From an uncultured Saprospiraceae bacterium (GTDB lineage Bacteria; Bacteroidota; Bacteroidia; Chitinophagales; Saprospiraceae), in assembly GCA_937951615.1 (NCBI GenBank), contig CALFBH010000095.1, forward strand, positions 1-64,000: 64,000 nucleotides of DNA. Direction: 5' to 3'. Positions 47,166 through 56,231 of this stretch are shown here, piece after piece; position 1 is the stretch's first letter; every line of letters starts with the position of its first letter. The position numbers and the translations under genes were made by a program. The notes below the pieces were generated by a model. That model saw nothing but the letters and a program-made list of their open reading frames with translations. It ran no database searches and was not told the DNA's origin.

Positions 47166-50100
47166 ATGAAAAAAATTACTGCTCTTGCCATAGCTATTGT
47201 GCTGTCTTTCTCTGCCTTTGGGCAAACCTTTACCGAAAATTTTAATGATGGCTCATTTACCGATGGACCAGTCTGGGGCGGCAATCCTGGCATTTACATC
47301 GTCAATGCTGCTAGTGAACTGCAATTGATGGATATTGCAGGCGGGACTTCTTATCTGTCCACTCCAGTCAGTACAGCCGATGCAACGACTTGGGAATTTT
47401 ATTTCCGTATGGAGTTCGCGCCTTCTACTTCTAATCAATTGCGTGTCTACTTGAATGCCGATCAGCCTGATTTGAGCGGGGCATTGAATGCTTATTTTTT
47501 ACAAATTGGTGCAAGTGGGAGTACAGATGCGCTAGAGTTTCGCAGACAAGATGGGACAAGTTCAGCCCTTTTGTTGAGTGGCACAACAGGCAGTGTAGCC
47601 AGCGACCCTGCCGAAGCGCGCGTGCGCATCATTCGTGATAATGCAGGCAACTGGGAATTACTGGCAGATTATACAGGCGGGACAAATTTTGTTTCAGAAG
47701 GCACAACAACGGATGCGACTTATACGACTGGTGAGCATTTTGGTTTTCATTGCGAATATACCGCTACACGCAAAGACTTATTTTATTTTGATGATGTCTC
47801 CATTGATCCGATTTTTGTGGACATGACCCCACCTGAAATTACAGAAGTCATCATTGTGAATAGCACTGCGCTAGATGTACGCTTTGACGAAGCAGTCACT
47901 TCAGCTACGGCTAATCTTCCTGGAAATTATTCGCTCACAGGCATTGGAAATCCTGGTGCTGCCAATCTGGATGGTGCAGACCCGACATTGGTTCACCTGA
48001 CTGGCTTTCCTAGCGCAATGCAGAATGGACAATCCTATACCTTGTCCGCAATAAATGTGGAAGACATCAATGGCAATCCAGCCAATGACAGTTATACTTT
48101 TGATTATATCCTTGCGGAAACAGCCGAACCTTTTGACCTATTAATTAATGAATTTCTGGCAGACGAGACGCCAGTCATTGGGCTTCCTGAAACGGAATAT
48201 ATTGAATTATACAATCCAAGTAATAAATTCATTCAACTGGCTTCTTTGGAATTTTCTGATGATTCTGGGAGTAGTTATGTTACATTGCCTACTTACATCA
48301 TAGAGCCGGGAGCCTACCTCATACTTACAGATGATGCTGCTAATTTTCCAAGTATTCCTGCTTTGAGTCAGAGCATCAGCCTGACCAATGGCGGTGATGG
48401 CATCCTCCTGAGACGGGCTTCAGATTTAATTGAAATTCATTCAAAGATATACGATGCTTCTGAAATAGCAGGTGGCATCTCGCTGGAATTAGTGAATCCT
48501 ACACTCACTTGTGCTGGTGCATCCAATTGGATACTTTCTACCAATCCAAGTGGCGGAACGCCTGGCGCACAAAATTCGGAGTTTGATGATACACCGGATA
48601 CTGATGCGCCACAACTGACCGACGCAACTGTGCTTAACGCAACTGAAGTCCTATTGACTTTTGATGAAATCATTGATATTAATAATGCTGTATTTACAGG
48701 AGTCAGCGGGATTAGCAATCCTCAATTGCAGGCGGATGGCAGGAGTGTTATCCTAACTGTCTCAACACTTTCTACTGGTTTGACTTACACCATTACGGCT
48801 ACTGGTGCAGAAGATTGTTATGGCAATGCGGGTAGCAGTAGTGCAGAATTCACTTATTTTTTGGTCGAAATTGCAGAGCCGTATGATGTATTGATTAATG
48901 AATTTATGGCAGATGGTGATCCAGCACTTGGCAATATCCCTACTCCAGATTATATCGAATTATGGAACAACAGTTCAAAAAACATAGACCTGGCTTCTCT
49001 TCAAATTTCTGATGATAGTGGAGGAGGTTTTGACGCCCTGCCTGTTTTTACTTTAAGTCCTAATGCCTATATCTTGGTTGTGGGAAGTGGAAATTCTGGG
49101 CTGTTTGCTGGTTTTGGCGATGTAGTGGAATTGCCTGCGTCCTTATCGCTCAATTCATCGACTCCTGATGGAATTGTCTTGCGACGAATTCTTGATAGTC
49201 GTCAAATACATGCTAAATTATACAGCGGTGCAGAAGTCGAAGAAAGTAAATCGCTCGAACTGGTCAATCCCAATCAACCTTGTGCAGCAATATGGATGGT
49301 CTCAGAAGATGCAAGCGGCGGAACGCCCGGACGAGAAAATTCCAACCTCGACCTGACAGCAGATGAGGCTTTGCCCGATTTGATTTGTGCCAATTTTATT
49401 CCACCAAGTAGTGTTCAACTGATTTTTAATAAAGCATTAGAAGCTGCTACTGCAAATGATATTGCAAACTATACCGTTGAGAGTATCGGAATGCCGAGTC
49501 TGGCAACATTGGAAGCTCCTGGCAATAATACCGTATTGCTTGATTTTAATGCAACATTTAATGCCGACCAGATTTATCAGCTTACGGTCGATAATGTTTA
49601 TGACTGTACAGGAGACAATCAGATTGGCATGATGAATACCACAACATTTGCGAATAGCGAAATAGAAATAGGCGATATTATTATCAATGAAATTCTATTT
49701 GCACCAGATGCTGATGGCTTTGATTTTGTAGAACTTTATAATCATTCCAACAAAATTTTGAATCTCAACGGGCTGTTTATACAGGAAAAAGATGAAGATG
49801 GTATCACAGATGAAGGTATAATTGAAGCGCAATGTCCTTTATTGCCGAATCAGTATTTAGCCCTTACGGAAAATCCTCAAAACATTATTCAAAATTATCC
49901 TGCTACGCCTAATCCTGCGGGTATAGTAGCCATGGATTTGCCCAATTTCCTGTCAGATGGAGGCATTGTTTCGCTTACAAAAACAGGGAGCTTTGGCAGT
50001 GAAGATATTGATGAATTTACTTTTTCCGATGATTTTCACAATCCTTTATTGGATAATACAAAAGGCTTTTCCTTAGAACGTATTGATTTTGATTCGCCTA

Positions 50101-50516
50101 CTGAAGACCCCAACAACTGGGAATCGGCAGCGCAAGATGTTCGGGCTACTCCTGGCTATGTCAATTCACAAACCAATCCACTGGTCACTGAAGACGGCAG
50201 CATTACGATAGAAGATGAAGTGTTTTCGCCAGATGGCGATGGTTATGAAGACTTCCTACAAATCGGCTATGAACTGGACGAAATCGGCTATGTCGCCAAT
50301 GTCCGTATTTATGATGCCCGTGGTCGGCAAATCAAAAGTCTGGCTAATAATCAGCTGCTTTCCCCGCGCGGCTTCTTCCGCTGGAATGGTGATTTGGATA
50401 ATGGAGAGAAAGCCAGAGTTGGTCTTTATGTGGTTTGGGTGGAATTGTTTGACACGAATGGCAAGGTGAATTATTATAAGAAAACTTGTGTGGTAGCTGG
50501 GAATTTGGGTGGGTAA
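47166..50516 (+). CDS. Surface protein with lamin-tail domains, Ig-like domains and a C-terminal sorting-type domain
   Basis: 1,116 residues with signal peptide MKKITALAIAIVLSFSAFGQ. An N-terminal lectin-like sandwich (about 20-215) is followed by alternating SbsA-type Ig domains (DMTPPEITEVIIVNSTALDV) and three lamin-tail (LTD) domains opened by LLINEFLADE, VLINEFMADG and IIINEILFAPD. The last 100 residues form a FlgD/CHU_C-like domain (EVFSPDGDGYEDFLQIGYEL, VRIYDARGRQIKS, GLYVVWVELFD), which suggests T9SS export. The protein is probably on the cell surface. LTD proteins of this form are frequent in Bacteroidota and may bind extracellular polymers. Confidence 0.9.
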   Translation: MKKITALAIAIVLSFSAFGQTFTENFNDGSFTDGPVWGGNPGIYIVNAASELQLMDIAGGTSYLSTPVSTADATTWEFYFRMEFAPSTSNQLRVYLNADQPDLSGALNAYFLQIGASGSTDALEFRRQDGTSSALLLSGTTGSVASDPAEARVRIIRDNAGNWELLADYTGGTNFVSEGTTTDATYTTGEHFGFHCEYTATRKDLFYFDDVSIDPIFVDMTPPEITEVIIVNSTALDVRFDEAVTSATANLPGNYSLTGIGNPGAANLDGADPTLVHLTGFPSAMQNGQSYTLSAINVEDINGNPANDSYTFDYILAETAEPFDLLINEFLADETPVIGLPETEYIELYNPSNKFIQLASLEFSDDSGSSYVTLPTYIIEPGAYLILTDDAANFPSIPALSQSISLTNGGDGILLRRASDLIEIHSKIYDASEIAGGISLELVNPTLTCAGASNWILSTNPSGGTPGAQNSEFDDTPDTDAPQLTDATVLNATEVLLTFDEIIDINNAVFTGVSGISNPQLQADGRSVILTVSTLSTGLTYTITATGAEDCYGNAGSSSAEFTYFLVEIAEPYDVLINEFMADGDPALGNIPTPDYIELWNNSSKNIDLASLQISDDSGGGFDALPVFTLSPNAYILVVGSGNSGLFAGFGDVVELPASLSLNSSTPDGIVLRRILDSRQIHAKLYSGAEVEESKSLELVNPNQPCAAIWMVSEDASGGTPGRENSNLDLTADEALPDLICANFIPPSSVQLIFNKALEAATANDIANYTVESIGMPSLATLEAPGNNTVLLDFNATFNADQIYQLTVDNVYDCTGDNQIGMMNTTTFANSEIEIGDIIINEILFAPDADGFDFVELYNHSNKILNLNGLFIQEKDEDGITDEGIIEAQCPLLPNQYLALTENPQNIIQNYPATPNPAGIVAMDLPNFLSDGGIVSLTKTGSFGSEDIDEFTFSDDFHNPLLDNTKGFSLERIDFDSPTEDPNNWESAAQDVRATPGYVNSQTNPLVTEDGSITIEDEVFSPDGDGYEDFLQIGYELDEIGYVANVRIYDARGRQIKSLANNQLLSPRGFFRWNGDLDNGEKARVGLYVVWVELFDTNGKVNYYKKTCVVAGNLGG

Positions 50517-50562
50517 ATTCAAATGTCAAATGCAAATTCAAAAGCTATTGATGTTTCACCGT

Positions 50563-52443
50563 TTATTCCCGCCTGCTAATTGTCACTCCCGAAGCATTAT
50601 CTCCTATTGACCATGTTTTGACTAAGCTTTTAGATTGGTCTATGCTTCTTGTGAATTCATCAACAAATAAATTTGGCATTTCTAAAATTATTGTAGCTGG
50701 ACTTGTACGTGCTAAGTAATTTAAGTCCTTCAGTAGCTCTTTTTGATGAGACATTATTTTCATTTCTACTCTTTTAAGATTAGGCTTATTCCTTAAAGCC
50801 TTGATGTTCTTTAGTCTCGTTAACCCTAGTTGAAATCGTAGCCCCCAACTTTATATTTTCACAGCCAGTAGTTTATGAAGTTTGATAGTTTGTATAGCAA
50901 ATTGTACAATTTTGCCGTTCGATTCGCCTACGGTTGAAACCGTAGGCTACCAGATAGGTCGTGTCTATGACACTTTGTAAAGCTGTCATTTTAATGGGCT
51001 GTTCAAGTCGCATAGCGACGAATGGTTTGGTAGCCAATGGTTTTAACCATGGGCGAGAGAGGAAGTGCAATTAGAAGTTGGGGGCTACATATTCAACTTG
51101 GGTTAAGGTATCTAATTGTACTTCTTCCAAAGTTTCGCCCATTTCAGGTAGAGTAGTCCAATTTATCTTTCCCGATTCGTACATGCCAATGATTCTAATG
51201 TTATTTAGAGAGGCAGGAATATTGAAGGATTGTAATTTAGGCGTAATATCAATGTAAAGTTCTTGTAGTTTTTTACAATTTTTCTTGGAAAGACTAATTT
51301 TTTTTAAATTCTCCAATTCACTCAGGCTAAAATATTCTAAGCCATCTGTTTTTCTAGTTGAAATTGATTTTATTTTAGGACTATTGCTTATGTCAATAGT
51401 TTTTAAAACAGGAAAATTTTTACTTTTGCAGGACAGATTATCATAAGGATAATCTTCGATATAGAATTCATCTAAAGCACGTAGTCTGCTGAAACGTATT
51501 GGAGGAATATGACCTTTCTCAATATCGGGATAGTCAATGGATAGACTCTTTAGTTTGGGTAGCTGTTTTAATCTTACCTGAAGCGATTTATCTGTAAAAT
51601 CCTCAACTTTAATAACTAAATTTTGAAGATTTGCACCTTTAATTATTGACGGGAAATCAGCAACCTTATTTGCACTTATAACCACCGACTGAATACTCCC
51701 CAATTCAAATAGTTCTGCTGGTATCTGCTTTAAATAATAGGTAATGACTTCAAAAGTATGCAGTTTATTAAGTCCAATAATAGTTTTAGGAATAAAATAA
51801 AAGTTCGGACTTTGAATTTCTATATGTTGTAATTCCTTATTTTTATGTATATTTTCTGGCAAATAGCATGTGCTAAGTTTGGCATATTTAAGCTCTCTTA
51901 AGCCTGCTAATACTTCTAATCCCTCACAATAAGGTGCTTTATATTTTTTCAGGGTATCTTGTAAGTCTGAAAAGGAATATTTTGAATATTATTACTTGAT
52001 GCTTTGTTTAATTCATAAAGTACACCTAAAGAATTATCCCTCATTATCAAAGTATCCAAATAAGACCACCCAGATAAGGAAGTTGGAAATCTATTTTGAC
52101 GATTGCTAACAAGATAAAGTACCTCAATACCAGGATTAGATATTTCTTCCATAAAATGTGTAGAAGAATTGGCTTCATATAAATTGCTCAAAAATAGTAC
52201 ACGTAATGTCTGTAAATCGTTAATATCTTTCGCACAAAGGCTGCTGTTTCCTCTATTAAGAATTCCAACAGATAAACTTTCAGCCCCACTATTTTTATAC
52301 TTTTTCAGGCACTCCTTCCATTTTTGGTCGTCTCCATTATATGAACAAGTGTGTTCAGTACGATGATACTGTCCAAAAATATTTTCTAAAGGTGTACTTA
52401 ATAATAAAAATATTATAATGTAGATTTTATATAGTTGCTTCAT
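50563..52443 (-). pseudogene. Secreted LRR protein gene, broken by a frameshift and an inserted element
   Basis: Three frames make one gene on the minus strand. Residues 1-164 (52443-51949) hold a signal peptide (ending ENIFGQ) and the first repeats (LQTLRVLFLSNLYEA). A one-base shift near 51960 (at CCTTTTCAGAC) moves the reading to a second frame that reads SDLQDTLKKYKAPYCEGLEV, then continues to 51071 with more LRRs (LKKISLSKKNCKKLQELYID). The element at 50824-51102 interrupts it after LDT. The last frame (to 50563) carries on in phase: LTRLKNIKALRNKPNLKRVE. Both breaks look like decay; the original protein would be about 530 residues. Confidence 0.8.
50824..51102. mobile_element. MITE-like element with TTAA target duplication
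   Basis: A 279-bp element flanked by TTAA on both sides (50820-50823 and 51103-51106). Terminal inverted repeats of 28 bp begin CCC(T/A)AGTTGAA and end GTAGCCCCCAACTT, with four mismatches. It encodes no transposase. Removing the element and one TTAA restores the LRR reading frame exactly (D-T-L-T-R-L-K). TTAA targets and CC ends suggest mobilisation by an IS1380/piggyBac-like transposase, which is inference. Inner inverted words (CGTAGGCTACC and GGTAGCC) add further structure. Confidence 0.85.
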
Positions 52444-52572
52444 GTCATTATGGTATTTGTAATATTAATTCACGATTTATAACAAAAGCCACGAATACAC
52501 GAATCATATTCGTGCATTCGTGGCTAAATTATTTTTCTATCGTCCATGGACTATCGACCATCGACCAAAAAT

Positions 52573-55074
52573 TTATTCCTCTCTCGATCCCGGCTTAGGA
52601 TCAACCCGCACAGGGTCATTTTCAATATATCGTATATTGACATTTCCACCAGTTTCCAAAACTCTAAACTCTGTACGGCGGTTACGTTGATGCTCAAATT
52701 CAGAACAGGGTATCTCATTGGCACATTGATTCCGAAGTTGTGTTTCACCATATCCTCTGGCTTCCAGGCGACTGGACTCGATTCCTTTTCCGACTAAGTA
52801 TTTGACTGCGGCATTGGCTCTTCTTTGCGAAAGCACCACATTATATTCATCAGAAGCACGAGAATCCGTGTGCGAACTTATTTCAACACGCATAGCTGGG
52901 TATCTTCTCAGAATATCTGCCAACTCATTCAGATCTCTTGCTGCTTCATCGCGTATATATGATTTGTCAAAATCGTAATAAATATGCTCAAACTCAATGA
53001 CATCACCCACTGTAGGGCTGTAAGTACTGACCGCCGGAACAGAAGTATAAGTAGGTGTGCTGTAAGTAGGCACAGTCGTATAAACAGGCGTACTTATTAC
53101 GCCGGGCGCAGCAGTTGTAGGTGTACCCCCACCGATCAATAAACGTGCAGCTACCGGCTGATCACAATTTACATTAATGGTGGATGCTGTTTTTGTAGCT
53201 GATCCCACGCCTACTTTTTCTCCTTTTAAAATATAATCACATCCACAATCAAGCGGAAAGCTGAATGAACCATCTGCACCAGTCAGCGCAGCAGCAGTTT
53301 CTCCTGTGCATTTGTTGGTCAAGTAAACAGTCGCATTTGGAACAGCATTATTATACAGCTGATTCAATACCGTTCCTGTCATCATCATCTGGTCATCTTT
53401 ATCCAATGGAATGCCAATTTCCAAAGCCGTTGCATCACAATCTCCTGTGAAGAAGCGTTGTTCTTTTGCCATATAGCCATCTTTGACCACATAAAAACAG
53501 TATTCCTTATTACATTGCAGGTCATACTGTACTTCTCCGCTGGCATTGGTCGCTTTTCCATCTTTAGAAAAAGCTGCCCCACCTTCTACGATGCGAAGTG
53601 TGTATTCGCCCTGAAGCCCAGGAACAGGCACCAACTGCGCATCAAAACCACCCGTTCCGGCAGCAGCATCACAAGGAGCAACCCGAACAATAGCACCAGA
53701 TATATTGGTATTTGTTTCTTTATCGTAAACGAATATTTTCGAAGTCATCAGACGGCTTACTGCTGGTCCGCTATTTGGTAATTGACCATTGAAGCAGTAA
53801 ATATCATCGCCACCTTTGCCTCCATCACGACTGGAAGACAGGTAGCCAGTTGTCTTTGTTACATCAGTAATAAAACCAAAATCATCTTTTAAAGAATTGA
53901 AAGGCGCACCCAAATTGGAAGCTGATGCCCAGATGGTCGTGTCGCCAGTAGAAATCGGTGTAGCTGTGAAAATATCCAATCCGCCTACACCAGGCAATCC
54001 ATTGGAAGAAAAGTATAAAGTACCATCATCATGGATGAAAGGGAATAATTCATTTCCTGCTGAATTGACACCAGGTCCCAGATTTTTTGGTTTGCTCCAT
54101 CTTCCATCTTTATAGCTTGAGACATACAAGTCATGCCCACCAAAACCGCCTGGGCGATCAGAAGACAAGTATAACTTTTGCCCATCAGCCGAAAGTGTTG
54201 GATGGCAGTGGTTCTGACTTTTATTATTGAAAGCCAATTCTTGTACATTTGTCCAGCCTTGTCCATCCCAATCTGAGGAGTAAATTTTCAGCTTGGTTAC
54301 TTTTTTGGCATTATAGCCACGTTTTCCTTTATTAAAATCATTACGGGTAAAGTAAATAGTACTGCCCGATTTATCGAAAGTTACTGGTCCTTCGTGGAAT
54401 TTGGAATTGATTTCAAAAGGCAGGGCTTCTGCTTCGCCAAAAGAACAATTATTGTCTCCGCTTTCTGCTTTAAACAAGTCCATGAAATTATCGCCTGTCC
54501 AGCAATCTTCATTTTTTGATGCCCGACTGACACCTCTTGAAGAAACGAAGACCAAACCATCTTTATAATAGGTCGGGCTAAAATCCAAGCTCTCCGTATT
54601 CAAATCAGAAACATTGGTCAAAGTAATGCCCGTGTCCTCGGCAAACTGTGTATCACAGGCTCTTGCTAGTGTTTCTCCCCGCTTATCATAATTCCCATCA
54701 TTGTCAATGGGTTCATTACCGACTAGCGCATCGTATTCCAAAAAGTATTTTTTAGCCGCTTCGCATTTACCGTTGCTTTGTAATGCTTGCGCATAGTATA
54801 AGCGGTACAAAGGTTTATTACTTCCTTCTACGATTTGCGAATAATATTTTTCTGCATTCTGATAGTCTCCGATCAGGCGATAACTATTTGCCAAACGAAT
54901 CATCGACTTTCTATCCAGTTTCCCGTCGTCTCCTACCGCTCCCTTGAAGGCAGGAATGGCAATACCATAGCCCAGTTGATCGTATAATTTATCTCCTTTT
55001 GTTTCCTGTGCATGAAGCTCAACTACTATCAGTGCCGTTAGTAAAATCAGGCTCGCTATTTTAATGCTTCTCAT
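52573..55074 (-). CDS. PorE-like protein: TPR, PD40 propeller, carboxypeptidase-regulatory domain, OmpA
   Basis: 833 residues with signal peptide (ending VVELHAQ). TPR repeats (about 25-150) are followed by a PD40/WD40-like propeller (about 165-430; STIYFTRNDFNKGKRGYN, QKLYLSSDRPGGFGGHDLYV), two CarboxypepD_reg-like domains (about 450-650), a Pro/Thr/Tyr linker, and an OmpA peptidoglycan-binding domain (about 690-815; VEISSHTDSRASDEYNVVLS, QRRANAAVKYLV). This order equals that of PorE of the type IX secretion system. It lies directly downstream of the PorP/SprF gene in the same direction. Confidence 0.9.
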   Translation of the reverse strand: MRSIKIASLILLTALIVVELHAQETKGDKLYDQLGYGIAIPAFKGAVGDDGKLDRKSMIRLANSYRLIGDYQNAEKYYSQIVEGSNKPLYRLYYAQALQSNGKCEAAKKYFLEYDALVGNEPIDNDGNYDKRGETLARACDTQFAEDTGITLTNVSDLNTESLDFSPTYYKDGLVFVSSRGVSRASKNEDCWTGDNFMDLFKAESGDNNCSFGEAEALPFEINSKFHEGPVTFDKSGSTIYFTRNDFNKGKRGYNAKKVTKLKIYSSDWDGQGWTNVQELAFNNKSQNHCHPTLSADGQKLYLSSDRPGGFGGHDLYVSSYKDGRWSKPKNLGPGVNSAGNELFPFIHDDGTLYFSSNGLPGVGGLDIFTATPISTGDTTIWASASNLGAPFNSLKDDFGFITDVTKTTGYLSSSRDGGKGGDDIYCFNGQLPNSGPAVSRLMTSKIFVYDKETNTNISGAIVRVAPCDAAAGTGGFDAQLVPVPGLQGEYTLRIVEGGAAFSKDGKATNASGEVQYDLQCNKEYCFYVVKDGYMAKEQRFFTGDCDATALEIGIPLDKDDQMMMTGTVLNQLYNNAVPNATVYLTNKCTGETAAALTGADGSFSFPLDCGCDYILKGEKVGVGSATKTASTINVNCDQPVAARLLIGGGTPTTAAPGVISTPVYTTVPTYSTPTYTSVPAVSTYSPTVGDVIEFEHIYYDFDKSYIRDEAARDLNELADILRRYPAMRVEISSHTDSRASDEYNVVLSQRRANAAVKYLVGKGIESSRLEARGYGETQLRNQCANEIPCSEFEHQRNRRTEFRVLETGGNVNIRYIENDPVRVDPKPGSREE

Positions 55075-55163
55075 TGTGAATGGCTTTTATGGAATAAAAT
55101 TCCTATGGTTTCATTATATACAATCACCCAAATCTATATAGAATCAGGTAATTCAACCCAATA

Positions 55164-56123
55164 TCAAAAGAAAAATCTTGGATTCAATAATTTTTTGGTT
55201 CTGTTTCTTAGACAATATTCAGCCATGATTTCGATAGAACCATTGCTGTAATCCTGCAATTCATTTAAAGACAAGTCATAACCAACGCCAAGTTTAAATT
55301 GCTGTCCAGCCTGATATAATGCCAGAAAATCTACAGAATCTCCCAGTCGGTAGGTTGCGCCCAGTCCAAATACTTTGGAAAACAAAAACATCGCATTAAT
55401 GTCTGCATCAAATGGTGCTGCAATTCCTCCGTTCATCAGGTTTTCATCGTTTCCTCCAATATATTTCACTAGGAAGGCTGGCTTGAATTGTACTTTTTCA
55501 CTCAAATCAAACAAAGCTCCTGCCATCAGATACAGGTGACGACGTTCGGTATAAGTCGTTGTTGTCACCCCTGTTGAAGAATAGTCTAATGTATTTTTCA
55601 GCAAAGTTGGTACAGAAACACCTAAATAAAACTTATCTGTATTATAATAAACACCTGTTCCGAAATTTGGAACGTATCTATTATTATTTAAATAAGAAAC
55701 AATCGGATCATTTGGATTCGTCGTGACTGCTTCACTGCCTTTATATTCATGTGAAATGATAGATCCCATGATTCCTATTCCAAGGTTTCCTTTGCCAATT
55801 TTCGGACGATAAGCATAAGCAATATTGCCTCTCCATTGATTCGTCAACCCCAATGCATCATGGACAATGCCCAGTCCCAATCCAACACGCTGACTAAACA
55901 AAGGTGTATGAAAACTGACGGTCTGTGTTGTCGGCGCACCTTCACCCCAACCAAGCCACTGACTACGGTGCAAGGCATTGAAACAAGCAACATCCTTGCT
56001 TCCTGCATAACCTGGATTCAATGGCAGCTTATTGAACATGAAGTTTGTGTAGTGAGGTTCCTGCTGCGCAAAAAGCATTACACCTACAAAAGCAAAAATA
56101 AGCGTTATAAATATTTTTCTCAT
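55164..56123 (-). CDS. PorP/SprF family type IX secretion outer-membrane protein
   Basis: About 319 residues starting at ATG 56123 (MRKIFITLIFAFVGVMLF, signal peptide). The family signature is QEPHYTNFMFNKLPLNPGYA, GSKDVACFNALHRSQWLGW, and the following barrel strands (GLGLGIVHDALGLTNQW, LGIGIMGSIISHEYKG). Members are barrel proteins that accompany T9SS type B cargo. It lies between the giant type B protein upstream and the PorE-like protein downstream, a standard Bacteroidota order. The frame extends to 56198, but that part is repeat DNA. Confidence 0.93.
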   Translation of the reverse strand: MRKIFITLIFAFVGVMLFAQQEPHYTNFMFNKLPLNPGYAGSKDVACFNALHRSQWLGWGEGAPTTQTVSFHTPLFSQRVGLGLGIVHDALGLTNQWRGNIAYAYRPKIGKGNLGIGIMGSIISHEYKGSEAVTTNPNDPIVSYLNNNRYVPNFGTGVYYNTDKFYLGVSVPTLLKNTLDYSSTGVTTTTYTERRHLYLMAGALFDLSEKVQFKPAFLVKYIGGNDENLMNGGIAAPFDADINAMFLFSKVFGLGATYRLGDSVDFLALYQAGQQFKLGVGYDLSLNELQDYSNGSIEIMAEYCLRNRTKKLLNPRFFF

Positions 56124-56139
56124 AATAAATGAATTTTTC

Positions 56140-56227
56140 TTGATCAATGAGTGAATGATAGAATGAGTGGATGTGAAAAATGGTGGAATTCCATTCACTC
56201 ATTCTCTCATCCATTCATTCTCTCATT
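56140..56227. repeat. Inverted simple-sequence arms after the giant surface gene
   Basis: Left arm words ATGAGTGAATGATAGAATGA (56148 onward), centre near 56180 (GTGGAATTCCAT), right arm CATTCACTCATTCTCTCATC and on to 56227. The arms are complementary. The word family recurs at 9565-9616. It may end or attenuate the giant gene's transcript before PorP/SprF. Confidence 0.75.
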
Positions 56228-56231
56228 AGTT

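Noticed and set aside
50873-51070. A 65-residue minus-strand ORF
   Set aside because: It lies wholly inside the TTAA element and shows no family resemblance; incidental.
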